12,723 nt of DNA from an uncultured Clostridia bacterium (lineage in GTDB: Bacteria; Bacillota; Clostridia; Oscillospirales; Acutalibacteraceae): positions 1-12,723 of the forward strand of contig CAMJHU010000014.1 of the NCBI GenBank assembly GCA_946405565.1, written 5' to 3'. Shown here one piece after another: positions 1 to 7,030 of the stretch. A model generated the notes under the pieces. The model was given only the letters and a program-made list of their open reading frames with translations. It searched no databases and was not told the DNA's origin. How positions within the stretch are numbered: position 1 is the stretch's first letter; every line of letters begins with the position of its first letter. A program made the position numbers and the translations under genes.

Positions 1-1
1 T

Positions 2-391
2 ACTTGTGCCTATATCGTCGGCATGCTTTTCGGAAAGCATAAGATGGCGCCTGTGCTCAGTCCCAAGAAGACCGTCGAAGGTGCGGTGGGCGGTTTTGTC
101 ATTTCCCTCATCCTCTCATTGGGAACGGCATTTGTGTACGCTGATGTGCTGCATTGCCTGCCGTGGAAGGTAAATTTTCTCCATCTGGCGACCATTTCGG
201 CGGTATGTATCCTGATGTCCATGTTTGGCGATATCTCTTTTTCCGCTGTCAAACGGCAGTACGGTATCAAGGATTTCGGAAATCTCATGCCGGGACACGG
301 CGGGGTGCTGGATCGGTTTGACAGCGTGCTGTTTGTCTGCCCTATCTTCTATCTGTTGCAATTTATCCTGCCGATTCTTATTATCACATAG
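2..391 (+). CDS. cdsA: Phosphatidate cytidylyltransferase, C-terminal part (5' end outside window)
   Basis: CdsA makes CDP-diacylglycerol from phosphatidic acid and CTP at the cytoplasmic membrane, the branch point to all bacterial phospholipids. The reading frame is open from the left edge (codons from base 2) and stops with TAG at 389-391, so only about 129 C-terminal residues are present. The family signature is visible as SAVKRQYGIKD followed by PGHGGVLDRFDS, matching the CdsA pattern S-x-x-K-R-x4-K-D-x-x-x-x-x-P-G-H-G-G-x-x-D-R-x-D, which holds the metal- and substrate-binding acidic residues. Hydrophobic segments flank it (GGFVISLILSLGTAFVYA; FVCPIFYLLQFILPILIIT), as expected for this polytopic enzyme. 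The dxr start lies about 20 bases downstream, the usual Firmicutes order uppS-cdsA-dxr-rseP, so co-transcription is likely. The identification is firm; the missing start is only a window-edge effect. Confidence 0.96.
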   Translation, partial: TCAYIVGMLFGKHKMAPVLSPKKTVEGAVGGFVISLILSLGTAFVYADVLHCLPWKVNFLHLATISAVCILMSMFGDISFSAVKRQYGIKDFGNLMPGHGGVLDRFDSVLFVCPIFYLLQFILPILIIT

Positions 392-401
392 CCATAAACA
401 A

Positions 402-408
402 AAAAGGA
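402..408 (+). promoter_or_regulatory. Ribosome binding site that favours the second Met of dxr
   Basis: AAAAGGA ends at 408. The ATG at 409 would have no spacer at all, while the in-frame ATG at 418 has a 9-base spacer, so translation most likely begins at 418. Confidence 0.6.
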
Positions 409-1602
409 ATGGAACCTATGAACGATATACAATCCCCATTGCAAAAGCGCCGGAATATTGCGATTCTCGGCTCAACCGGATCCATCGGCACACAGGCGCT
501 CGATGTGGTGCGCGGCATGGGACTGAATGTCACCGCTTTATGTGCCAATCGCAGTATTGCGCTGCTGGAGCAGCAGGCAAGGGAATTTCAGCCCGACGTG
601 GTGGCGGTGATGGATGAAGCCGCCGCCAAGGAAATCAAAATCAAATTAGCCGATACGTCTGTAAAGGTTCTGCAGGGCATGGATGGCTTTATTGAGGCTG
701 CCACGCTGCCGCAGAATGATGTGACGCTCAATTCGGTCGTCGGCATGGTGGGATTGCTTCCCACGCTGGCGATTATTGAGGCGGGCATTGACTTAGCGCT
801 TGCCAACAAAGAAACGCTGGTGGCGGGCGGTCAATTGGTCATGAACGCTGCCAAAGCCAAAGGCGTGCCGATTCTGCCGGTGGACAGCGAGCATTCCGCT
901 ATTTTCCAGTGTCTTCAGGGGTCTCCCGGATCGCACGCCTTCAAACGGATTCTGCTCACGGCGTCGGGAGGACCTTTTTTCGGCAAAACCCGAGAGGAAC
1001 TGCGGGACGTGACACCCGAACAGGCGCTGAAACACCCCAACTGGAGCATGGGCGCCAAGATTACGATTGATTCCTCCACCCTCATGAACAAGGGACTGGA
1101 GGTCATTGAGGCGGCATGGCTCTTTGACAAGCGTGTGGATGAGATTGAGGTAGTGGTGCATCGCGAAAGCATCATTCATTCGGCAGTGGAATTCTGCGAC
1201 AATTCCGTGATTGCCCAACTCGGTACGCCCGATATGCGCATTCCCATTCAGTATGCCATCAGCTATCCCGACCGCGTGCCTTCTCCGGCGAAGCCGCTGG
1301 ATTTGTTCGAGGTTGGCAAGCTCTCCTTCTACCGTCCGGATACGGAAACCTTCGTCTGTCTGGCTGCCTGTCAGGAGGCGATGCGTCGCGGCGGATTAGC
1401 GCCCGCGGCAGCCAACGGCGCCAATGAAAAGGCGGTCGAACTGTTCCTTGCGAAAAAAATCCGTTTCCTCGACATCGGACAGTTTGTCTGGGAGGCGATG
1501 GAACGTCAGCCCAAGGTAGATTCCTTTACCGTGGAGGACGTTCTTGCCTGCGACAGGGCGGCAAGAGAATATGTGGCAGCCAAAGCGGGGATTGAAGGCT
1601 GA
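409..1602 (+). CDS. dxr: 1-deoxy-D-xylulose 5-phosphate reductoisomerase
   Basis: Dxr (IspC) converts 1-deoxy-D-xylulose 5-phosphate to 2-C-methyl-D-erythritol 4-phosphate with NADPH and a divalent metal, the committed step of the MEP isoprenoid pathway in the cytosol. Numbering from the first Met, the NADPH-binding loop is GSTGSIG (21-27). The metal-ligand motif is DSEHSA (159-164, Asp159 and Glu161), SGGPF is at 186-190, the flexible-loop motif NWSMGAK at 211-217, and STLMNKGLE at 223-231 contributes Asn227, Lys228 and Glu231. HRESIIHS follows at about 251-258. The length (397 aa) is normal for the family. The start is ambiguous: ATG at 409 directly abuts the AAAAGGA Shine-Dalgarno (402-408), whereas the in-frame ATG at 418 has a 9-base spacer and is the better initiator, giving 394 aa. 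It sits between cdsA and rseP in a probable operon. Confidence 0.98.
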   Translation: MEPMNDIQSPLQKRRNIAILGSTGSIGTQALDVVRGMGLNVTALCANRSIALLEQQAREFQPDVVAVMDEAAAKEIKIKLADTSVKVLQGMDGFIEAATLPQNDVTLNSVVGMVGLLPTLAIIEAGIDLALANKETLVAGGQLVMNAAKAKGVPILPVDSEHSAIFQCLQGSPGSHAFKRILLTASGGPFFGKTREELRDVTPEQALKHPNWSMGAKITIDSSTLMNKGLEVIEAAWLFDKRVDEIEVVVHRESIIHSAVEFCDNSVIAQLGTPDMRIPIQYAISYPDRVPSPAKPLDLFEVGKLSFYRPDTETFVCLAACQEAMRRGGLAPAAANGANEKAVELFLAKKIRFLDIGQFVWEAMERQPKVDSFTVEDVLACDRAAREYVAAKAGIEG

Positions 1603-1625
1603 TAATCAGTACTCGCGAACGCACG

Positions 1626-1633
1626 AAAAGGAG
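1626..1633 (+). promoter_or_regulatory. Shine-Dalgarno site of rseP that argues against the GTG start
   Basis: AAAAGGAG occupies 1626-1633. The annotated-style GTG start uses the last G of this site as its first base, which cannot be bound and initiated on together. The in-frame ATT at 1642 lies 8 bases downstream, an ideal spacer, so a rare ATT initiation codon is plausible. Confidence 0.5.
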
Positions 1634-2703
1634 TGATTTCTATTTCTGTCTTAAACACGGTATTAACCATTATCATCGCTGTGGTTCTCTTTGCGCTGAT
1701 TATCGGCATACACGAATTCGGTCATTTTATTACTGCCAAGAAATGCGGCGTGAAGGTAAACGAATTTGCCATCGGCATGGGACCCAAGCTTTTTTCCAAA
1801 CAGGGCAAAGAGACGCTTTACTCTCTGCGACTGATTCCCATCGGCGGTTACTGCGCCATGGAGGGGGAAGACGAGGAAAGTGACGATGAACGCGCCCTCA
1901 ACAACAAGGTGTGGTGGCAGCGCGGCATTATATTGGCAGCCGGCGCCCTGATGAATATCCTGCTGGGTATTGTGTTTATGTTCATCATTCAGGTGCAGGA
2001 GCCGTATTACGCTTCCACGCAGATTGCCTATCTGGTGAGCGATTCCACCAGCATGAATGCCGGCATCGAACTGGGCGACGATATCTATTCCATCAACGGC
2101 TACCGCACCCGTAATACCACCGACATGAGCTTTGCGCTCTCCACCGCGAAGGACGGCGTGTTGGATATCGTGGTCAAGCGCGACGGCAAGAAGCTGACCT
2201 TCCGCGATCTGCAGATGGAGGTTGTGTCTTATTCCGACACGGTTGCGATGACCCGCATTGATTTCAAGGTGCGCCGCGTGGACAAAACCGTCGGCACGGT
2301 GCTGTCCACTACCTTTTCGGAGACGCTCTCGTTTGTGCGCATGATTTATGCCAGTCTCATCATGCTGGTGACAGGGCAGGCAGGCTTCAACGAGGTGTCC
2401 GGACCGGTCGGCATGGCATCCGCCATCGGGCAGGTGGCAGAAGAGGGATTCGCGGTGAGCTTTCTGGGCGGTCTGAACAATATCATCTACTTCATGGCGC
2501 TCATCACGGTCAACCTCGGCATCTTCAATTTGCTCCCGCTGCCGGCACTGGACGGCGGACGGCTGCTGTTTGTTCTCATTGAAGCCATCCGCGGCAAGCC
2601 AATTGATCCTGAAAAGGAAGGTATCGTGCATCTGATCGGCTTTGCTCTGCTGATTCTGCTCATGATAGCGGTGACGATCAAAGACGTGTGGAGCCTGTTT
2701 TAA
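1633..2703 (+). CDS. rseP: RIP zinc metalloprotease, RseP/site-2 protease family (M50)
   Basis: This is an intramembrane zinc protease that typically cleaves transmembrane anti-sigma factors or signal-peptide remnants. An N-terminal membrane helix (about residues 10-26) ends in the zinc-binding HEFGH motif at 27-31. A PDZ-like region follows near 125-200 (NAGIELGDDIYSINGYRT). Further hydrophobic segments lead to the conserved NLLPLPALDGG motif at about 299-309, whose Asp is the third zinc ligand. A final helix ends near the C terminus. The length of 356 aa with a single PDZ fits the Gram-positive type. The gene follows dxr by 30 bases, the normal order. The coordinate given uses GTG at 1633, but that GTG overlaps the Shine-Dalgarno; an in-frame ATT at 1642 is better spaced (see the finding on this start). 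The usual downstream ispG is absent: the gene is closed by a terminator and a convergent gene. Confidence 0.95.
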   Translation: MISISVLNTVLTIIIAVVLFALIIGIHEFGHFITAKKCGVKVNEFAIGMGPKLFSKQGKETLYSLRLIPIGGYCAMEGEDEESDDERALNNKVWWQRGIILAAGALMNILLGIVFMFIIQVQEPYYASTQIAYLVSDSTSMNAGIELGDDIYSINGYRTRNTTDMSFALSTAKDGVLDIVVKRDGKKLTFRDLQMEVVSYSDTVAMTRIDFKVRRVDKTVGTVLSTTFSETLSFVRMIYASLIMLVTGQAGFNEVSGPVGMASAIGQVAEEGFAVSFLGGLNNIIYFMALITVNLGIFNLLPLPALDGGRLLFVLIEAIRGKPIDPEKEGIVHLIGFALLILLMIAVTIKDVWSLF

Positions 2704-2752
2704 GATTGGTGTATGCGTTCGGTTTCATCAGGCACGGTTTGAAAAATAAGGA

Positions 2753-2801
2753 AAAACCATCGGCGGTTTCTCTTTACGGGAAGTCGCCGATGGTTTTATT
2801 T
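2753..2801. terminator. Bidirectional intrinsic terminator between rseP and the radical SAM gene
   Basis: A perfect 13-bp stem pairs 2753-2765 (AAAACCATCGGCG) with 2785-2797 (CGCCGATGGTTTT) around a 19-base loop. T-rich sequence follows on the + strand (TTTTATTTTG) and TTTTT follows on the - strand. It can therefore end both rseP (+) and the convergent gene ending at 2807 (-). Confidence 0.88.
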
Positions 2802-2806
2802 TGAAA

Positions 2807-3676
2807 TCATCCAAACAGCGACAGCTGCTCAGGTGCGTCGCCGGGAAACGTGTTCAGATAGTCAAATATCTCGTCGGTGCGGTAGAGAATGCCTTCCCGT
2901 CGGCAGGTATCGCGGAAGAGATTCATGAGATTTCCCTGATGGGGGGAAGGCAGCTCATACGCATTGCCGTAGGCGGCGATATAGCGCTGTTTCAGCCCCG
3001 GGAAATGCCTGTCCAGCTGTGCGTAAAAATATTCGCGGCTGCCATCCCGGAGGGTCAGTCCCATGCCGAAGCACAGGATGCCTTTGACCTGTGCTTCGGT
3101 ACAGAGCCGGAGGATACCGCGGATATTTTCTTCGGTGTCATTGATAAAAGGAAGGATGGGGCAGAGCCATACCACGGTGGGAATGCCGTTGTCCCGCATA
3201 GTTTTCAGCACTTTCACCCGTTCGGAGGTGGGGGAGACGTGGGGTTCGATGATAGAGCAAAGGGTATCGTCATAGGTGGTGAGCGTCATCTGCACGACGC
3301 ATTTCCCTTGGGCGTGAATGTGTCGGAGCAGTTCGAGGTCGCGGAGAATGTGCGCCGACTTGGTGAGTACTGACAGTCCGAAGCCGTAGCGGTCGATGAT
3401 TTCCAGACATTGGCGTGTGATCTGCCATTCCTCTTCGAGGGGAATGTAAGGGTCACACATGGAGCCGGTGCCGATCATACAGCGCTGTTTTTTTCGCCGC
3501 AGCGCCTGTTCCAGCAAAGACGGCGCGTTGAGCTTGATCTCGATATCCTCAAAGTTGTGGGTCATGCCGTAACACTTGCTGCGGGTATCGCAGTAAATGC
3601 AGCCGTGTTGACACCCCCGATAAACATTCATACCGTTGTGTGCCGACAGAATGCCCTTTGCCTCCACTGTGTGCAT
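2807..3676 (-). CDS. SPL-like radical SAM protein with C-terminal clamp-binding-like motif
   Basis: This radical S-adenosylmethionine enzyme resembles the group related to spore photoproduct lyase (SPL/Rv2578c-like); its substrate is unknown. The [4Fe-4S] cluster motif CxxxCxxC is RGCQHGCIYC, with Cys22, Cys26 and Cys29 close to the N terminus as in this group. An SPL-like GTGSMCDPYIPLEEE segment follows, then a typical TIM-barrel arrangement (LSVLTKSAHILRD, VVQMTLTTYDD, IPTVVWLCPILPFINDT, GILCFGMGLTLRDGS). The length of 289 aa is normal. The protein ends in EQLSLFG, whose QLSLF matches the consensus for binding the DNA polymerase III beta clamp. The start ATG (3674-3676) has AAAAGGA upstream, inside the end of the preceding gene; that stop codon is only 5 bases away, so translation is probably coupled. 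It is likely the last gene of a minus-strand operon. A DNA-related function is inference. Confidence 0.9.
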   Translation of the reverse strand: MHTVEAKGILSAHNGMNVYRGCQHGCIYCDTRSKCYGMTHNFEDIEIKLNAPSLLEQALRRKKQRCMIGTGSMCDPYIPLEEEWQITRQCLEIIDRYGFGLSVLTKSAHILRDLELLRHIHAQGKCVVQMTLTTYDDTLCSIIEPHVSPTSERVKVLKTMRDNGIPTVVWLCPILPFINDTEENIRGILRLCTEAQVKGILCFGMGLTLRDGSREYFYAQLDRHFPGLKQRYIAAYGNAYELPSPHQGNLMNLFRDTCRREGILYRTDEIFDYLNTFPGDAPEQLSLFG

Positions 3677-3681
3677 ATGGT

Positions 3682-4221
3682 TTACACATCCTTTTGATCC
3701 GGCTGACTTTCCGCCGGAGAAGAACGGACGTCGGCGGGAAGCAGCAGCGAATGGGTGAATTTTTCCTCGCCGGTGGAGGAAATATCCCCGCCGATTACCT
3801 TGCCGTCGAGAATAAGCAGCGTGGCTTTGACGTTACGGGGTATGCCGGGATAATTGGTCACAGTGTAGACCCATTTTTTGACCTTGGCGCCGCGATAGGG
3901 TTCAAGATCAAATCCCAGCGGCTTTTGCAGCTTGTTGTACTGGGTGAGCGCTTCGTCAAATTCGGCTGGAATCACCACGTCGCGGGCTTCCAGCGGGTCA
4001 TCCTCGATTTCCCAGCCGAACTGAGAGAGAAACTGAACGCGTTCGCCCGGTGTGCGGGCGCTGACGAGAAATTTGCTCACGGAAGTCACCGTGTTGGCGG
4101 AGGTGCTGCGGGTGTGGGTCTTGGGCGAGAAGATATACCACAGTGTCGCCGCGAAGCAGAGCAGCCCGATGAGCAGGATGATCAGTTCCGCTTTGCTGGT
4201 CTTGAAGGTTTTGACAAACAT
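3682..4221 (-). CDS. DUF4830-type membrane-anchored protein of unknown function
   Basis: This 179-residue protein has a short basic N terminus, one membrane helix (about residues 11-31, LIILLIGLLCFAATLWYIF), and an extracytoplasmic domain. It carries no Cys lipobox, so it is a signal anchor rather than a lipoprotein. The domain has the pattern RVQFLSQFGWEIEDDP, VVIPAEFDEALTQYNKLQ, GFDLEPYRGAKVKKWVYTVTNYPG, then LLILDGKVIGGDISS, which I recognise as the DUF4830 pattern of gut Clostridia; its biochemical role is unknown. The last 15 or so residues are a charged, Ser/Pro/Gln-rich tail. The start ATG is preceded by GGGAGG with about 10 bases of spacing. The stop codon is 5 bases before the start of the radical SAM gene, so the two are probably translated together. 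No convincing promoter is visible directly upstream; read-through past the terminator at 4322-4360, or a weak promoter, must drive it. Confidence 0.82.
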   Translation of the reverse strand: MFVKTFKTSKAELIILLIGLLCFAATLWYIFSPKTHTRSTSANTVTSVSKFLVSARTPGERVQFLSQFGWEIEDDPLEARDVVIPAEFDEALTQYNKLQKPLGFDLEPYRGAKVKKWVYTVTNYPGIPRNVKATLLILDGKVIGGDISSTGEEKFTHSLLLPADVRSSPAESQPDQKDV

Positions 4222-4321
4222 AGAATGATTTCCTCCCGGTCACAGTTTTTTGAGGTCGGTAAAGCATATGACGGAAGGGGCGGATTCTTGCCTGTCCCGG
4301 ATGGGTTTTGCGCCGGAACAG

Positions 4322-4360
4322 AAAAACGCCGCCGGGGAAAGGAATCACACCCCGGCGGCG
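4322..4360 (-). terminator. Strong intrinsic terminator after the cytidylate kinase-like gene
   Basis: A perfect 11-bp GC-only stem pairs 4327-4337 (CGCCGCCGGGG) with 4350-4360 around a 12-base loop. On the - strand it is followed by five T residues (4326-4322). It starts 10 bases past the stop codon at 4371. It should separate this gene from the two minus-strand genes downstream, or attenuate transcription into them. Confidence 0.9.
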
Positions 4361-4370
4361 AAGCGGAAGC

Positions 4371-4967
4371 TCAGGAAAGATCGGCAAGCGCAATGATGAT
4401 ATCGGCGCATTTGTCGTAGTCAATGGAGGCGGTATTGAGCATGATGTCATAATTCACGGAAGCGCTCCATTTGTTGTCGGTAAAAAACTGATAATAATTG
4501 CGGCGCTGTTTATCCTTGCGCTGGATAAAGGTTTCGGCTTTGGCGCGGGAGACGTCCTCGAGTGACACCGTACGGTCGATACGCATTTCCATGGAAGAGG
4601 AATAGATAAAGGTGCGCAGAATGGGACGCAGATCCGCCAGAATGACGTCCGCGCAGCGCCCCAGAAAAATCCCGCCCTCATGCTCCTTGCAGAGACGGCG
4701 CATGGCTTCGGATACGGCGAAATAGGTGCGATAAATGGCGGACTGCTCGTAATCGCCGGTGGTGGAAAACATAGACAGATTGTAGATCAGACTGCCCACA
4801 TAATTTTCATCATAATTGCGCAGCAGCCCCACATCTACGCCGAAATCCTCCGCGGCTTTGAGAATGATTTCGTTATCGAAAAACGGCACGCCGGTTTTTT
4901 GGGATAGCTGAAGCGCTATCTCGCGCCCGCCGCTGCCGAAGGTTCTGTCAATGGTGATGGTTTTCAA
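4371..4967 (-). CDS. Cytidylate kinase-like family protein
   Basis: This P-loop NTPase-fold protein of 198 residues belongs to the cytidylate kinase-like family (Cytidylate_kin2 type). These are presumed nucleotide kinases whose substrate is mostly not established. The N-terminal nucleotide loop reads TFGSGGREIA (9-18): the usual Lys of a GxGK[ST] Walker A is replaced by Gly-Arg, as in this subfamily. DNEII (31-35), GRCAD (103-107) and a basic lid-like helix, RAKAETFIQRKDKQRR (141-156), match the family layout. The start is TTG at 4967-4965, supported by AAAGGAGG (4985-4978) with a 10-base spacer; no in-frame ATG is as well placed. A clear sigma-A promoter lies upstream, and a strong terminator follows the stop. 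The true CMP kinase of the cell is probably encoded elsewhere; this cannot be judged from the window. Confidence 0.88.
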   Translation of the reverse strand: MKTITIDRTFGSGGREIALQLSQKTGVPFFDNEIILKAAEDFGVDVGLLRNYDENYVGSLIYNLSMFSTTGDYEQSAIYRTYFAVSEAMRRLCKEHEGGIFLGRCADVILADLRPILRTFIYSSSMEMRIDRTVSLEDVSRAKAETFIQRKDKQRRNYYQFFTDNKWSASVNYDIMLNTASIDYDKCADIIIALADLS

Positions 4968-4977
4968 AGTGTAACTG

Positions 4978-4985
4978 CCTCCTTT
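4978..4985 (-). promoter_or_regulatory. Ribosome binding site fixing the TTG start of the cytidylate kinase-like gene
   Basis: On the - strand AAAGGAGG is a near-perfect Shine-Dalgarno with 10 bases to the TTG at 4967, which supports this non-ATG start. Confidence 0.8.
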
Positions 4986-5000
4986 ATCCGATTATTCACA

Positions 5001-5029
5001 ATGATACCACATTTTTGTCATTTTTTCAA
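5001..5029 (-). promoter_or_regulatory. Sigma-A promoter for the cytidylate kinase-like gene
   Basis: On the - strand, -35 TTGAAA (5029-5024) and -10 TATCAT (5006-5001) are separated by exactly 17 bases. Transcription would start near 4994, giving a leader of about 25-30 bases with the Shine-Dalgarno inside it. Confidence 0.72.
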
Positions 5030-5147
5030 GAGTTTTTTGTAAATAAATATCAACAGATTACAATTCTGTATCCACTGACAGGGGATGTGTTAAAAAAATT
5101 ACATTATAATTACAAAAAAATGTCAAACAATTTATGAACACTCACAA

Positions 5148-5176
5148 TTGATTTTTCGGCTGACTTCGTGTATAAT
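5148..5176 (+). promoter_or_regulatory. Sigma-A promoter for the secreted wall hydrolase gene
   Basis: -35 TTGATT (5148-5153) and a perfect -10 TATAAT (5171-5176) are 17 bases apart, about 36 bases before the ATG at 5213. The segment between this and the divergent promoter (about 5030-5147) is very A+T-rich. It could act as an UP element or hold regulator sites, but I see no recognisable operator there. Confidence 0.8.
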
Positions 5177-5212
5177 TTAACAAACGCAACATAGAAAGGA
5201 TGTATTGGTAAT

Positions 5213-6910
5213 ATGCACACAGCCGGAAAAAATGACCGTGGTAGCAGAACAACCATTTTGTCTGAGGGAATCAAGAGAGCGACAGCGCTGATATTGATTC
5301 TTTTCTTGTTTACGGGCATTGTGCCGCAGACAACCGTCCGGGCGAAGAGCATCTCAACGAATGAAAGCATTGTGTTTCATTATTTGACAGATATAATGGG
5401 ATTCAATACGGCAGCCGCCTGTGGTGTGCTTGCCAATATGGAATACGAATCCAACTTCCGTCCGACGATGGTGGGGGATAACGGGACAAGCTACGGCATC
5501 TGCCAGTGGCATTACAGCCGCCGCACCGATCTCATGATTTATTGCATGGGGCACGGCTATGATTATACTTCGCTGGATGGACAGCTCCGTTTTTTGGAGT
5601 ATGAACTGAAAACGAACAGCAATTACAGAAAATATGTCTATAATAAGCTGATGTCGGTTCCCAATACCGCGCAGGGCGCCTATGACGCCGGTTATGCATG
5701 GTGCTTCCATTTCGAGATTCCGCGCAATTATCAGAGTGTGTCTTATTCGAGAGCCAGATTAGCCATGAATACCTACTGGTCCGCCTATAAGAACGGCGGA
5801 ACCTCGGTCGCGCCGGTCAGCATGGACCCCCGGGATTACAAGGTGTCCTTCAGCCGCACCCTCAAATATGTGAGCGGCGGCAACATGAACGGTACCGACG
5901 TGAAGTATATGCAGGTATGTCTGCGTCATCTGGGCTACACCATTGATGTAGACGGCTATTTCGGATCCGGCACCGCGTCGGTGGTCAAGCAGTTCCAAAA
6001 GGACAGCGGTCTGAAAGCTGACGGCATCTGTGGTTCCGGCACATGGAACGCGTTGGTCAAGGCGGTGACGGTGGACGGCGGTTCGCTGAGCATCGTGGAG
6101 CAGCCTGTTGACTGTGCCGTACAGTACGGTGAGAAAGTCAGCTTTACGCTGAAAGCCGACGGGGAGGGTCTGACCTATCAATGGCAGTACAGCGATGACG
6201 GCGGCAAGACATGGAAGCGCAGTACCATCACCAAGACTACATATTCCACTACGCTTTCCAAGAGCAATGCCAACCGTATGGTGCGCTGCATCGTGACCGA
6301 CAAATACAAGAATCAGGAAACGTCCAAGGCGGCTTCCATGAAGCTCGGCAAGGTTCTCACGATCGTAGAACAGCCGCAGGACTGCATCCGCAAGCTGGGC
6401 AGTGAAATGGTCTTCACGGTCAAGGCGGAAGGAGAGGGACTGACCTATCAATGGCAGCTCAGCGACAACAACGGCAAGACATGGCGTCTCAGCAGCGTGA
6501 CAACTTCCGAATACGCGGTGACACTGACCGATGAAAACGACGGTCGCTGCGTGCGCTGCATTGTGTACGACAAAAACGGCGGCAAGCTGATTTCTCAGAC
6601 CGCTACGATGACCGCGATTGGTGTTAAGCCCATTTCTCTGGGCATTACCAAGCAGCCCGCGAATGCTTCTGCCGCAGAGGGTCAGCAGATTGCTTTTGAA
6701 ATCAAGGCAACCGGTAAGAAGCTGAAATATCAGTGGCAGCTGAGTGATGACAACGGCAAGACGTGGCGTAACAGCAGCACTACCACCGCTGTTTATTCCA
6801 CTGTGATGACCCCTGACAAAAACGGACGCAAGCTGCGGTGCATTATCACCGACGGCAGCATCGGCAAGAGCATTACCTCCAAGACGGCAACGATGAAACT
6901 CAGCGTATAA
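5213..6910 (+). CDS. Secreted peptidoglycan hydrolase: phage-tail-lysozyme-like domain, PG-binding domain, three Ig-like repeats
   Basis: This is a 565-residue exported protein. A long basic N-terminal region leads to a signal peptide (hydrophobic core about 24-37), with likely cleavage after VRA (44). Residues 48-192 resemble the phage tail lysozyme fold: NESIVFHYLTDIMGFN, AACGVLANMEYESNF with candidate catalytic Glu79, then SYGICQWHYSRR. Residues 215-284 form a peptidoglycan-binding domain (MQVCLRHLGY, DGYFGSGTASVVKQFQ, GLKADGICGSGTWNAL). Three Ig-like repeats follow, at 292-378, 383-467 and 477-565. The family role is cleavage of wall glycan, here outside the cell; the repeats may bind or extend into the wall (inference). 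ATG 5213 has GAAAGGA upstream with a slightly long 12-base spacer. The gene has its own promoter and terminator. The C terminus has no LPXTG or SLH anchor, so retention probably depends on the PG-binding domain. Confidence 0.88.
   Translation: MHTAGKNDRGSRTTILSEGIKRATALILILFLFTGIVPQTTVRAKSISTNESIVFHYLTDIMGFNTAAACGVLANMEYESNFRPTMVGDNGTSYGICQWHYSRRTDLMIYCMGHGYDYTSLDGQLRFLEYELKTNSNYRKYVYNKLMSVPNTAQGAYDAGYAWCFHFEIPRNYQSVSYSRARLAMNTYWSAYKNGGTSVAPVSMDPRDYKVSFSRTLKYVSGGNMNGTDVKYMQVCLRHLGYTIDVDGYFGSGTASVVKQFQKDSGLKADGICGSGTWNALVKAVTVDGGSLSIVEQPVDCAVQYGEKVSFTLKADGEGLTYQWQYSDDGGKTWKRSTITKTTYSTTLSKSNANRMVRCIVTDKYKNQETSKAASMKLGKVLTIVEQPQDCIRKLGSEMVFTVKAEGEGLTYQWQLSDNNGKTWRLSSVTTSEYAVTLTDENDGRCVRCIVYDKNGGKLISQTATMTAIGVKPISLGITKQPANASAAEGQQIAFEIKATGKKLKYQWQLSDDNGKTWRNSSTTTAVYSTVMTPDKNGRKLRCIITDGSIGKSITSKTATMKLSV
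6086..6907 (+). repeat. Three tandem Ig-like repeat units in the wall hydrolase gene
   Basis: Units start at 6086, 6359 and 6641, each about 85-90 codons. Each has the pattern I-x-x-Q-P, a G-x-x-V-x-F-x-V-K-A strand, Y-Q-W-Q-x-S-D-x-x-G-K-T-W, then R-C-I-x-x-D. Units 1 and 2 share the DNA stretch CTGACCTATCAATGGCAG exactly, in line with internal duplication. Confidence 0.88.
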
Positions 6911-6948
6911 GTGTGGGATTCCGCACACGGAGCGGCAGTTATTGCGCA

Positions 6949-7002
6949 AAAACAACCAGCGGCGTGACGGTTCATAGTGACCGTTATGCTGCTGGTTGTT
7001 TT
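6949..7002. terminator. Bidirectional intrinsic terminator between the wall hydrolase and the membrane protein gene
   Basis: A 23-bp stem pairs 6949-6971 with 6980-7002 around an 8-base loop. Its outer 12 bp, AAAACAACCAGC, are perfect and the inner part has only wobble-type differences. T-runs lie on both strands, so it can end both convergent genes (stops at 6910 and 7031). Confidence 0.88.
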
Positions 7003-7030
7003 ACGTTATGCGGGAGCGGAACGGAATATT

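Noticed and set aside
1663..2631. Long open frame on the - strand opposite rseP (about 322 codons)
   Set aside because: It is exactly antisense to rseP, which has all its catalytic motifs. Its own translation is His/Gln-rich with no domain pattern or ribosome binding site; it is a shadow of codon bias.
4222..4320. Search for a promoter in front of the DUF4830-type gene
   Set aside because: Only a ribosome binding site was found. The CATATGCT region gives at best a poor -10 without a -35, so no promoter is annotated.
5105..5110. Extra TATAAT hexamer upstream of the wall hydrolase gene
   Set aside because: No -35 element occurs at 16-18 bases; the closest TTGACA-like hexamer (CTGACA, 5075-5080) is 24 bases away. 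The TATAAT at 5171 has a proper -35.
5033..5119. Inverted repeat TTTTTTGTAA (5033-5042) / TTACAAAAAA (5110-5119) between the divergent promoters
   Set aside because: The arms are homopolymer-rich and 67 bases apart, and the pairing does not extend inward. This is probably chance in A+T-rich DNA.
5348..5800. Prophage or tailocin remnant suggested by the phage-tail-lysozyme-like domain
   Set aside because: No tail, capsid, holin, integrase or attachment-site sequence is seen nearby. The gene has a signal peptide, its own promoter and Ig-like repeats typical of cellular surface proteins.
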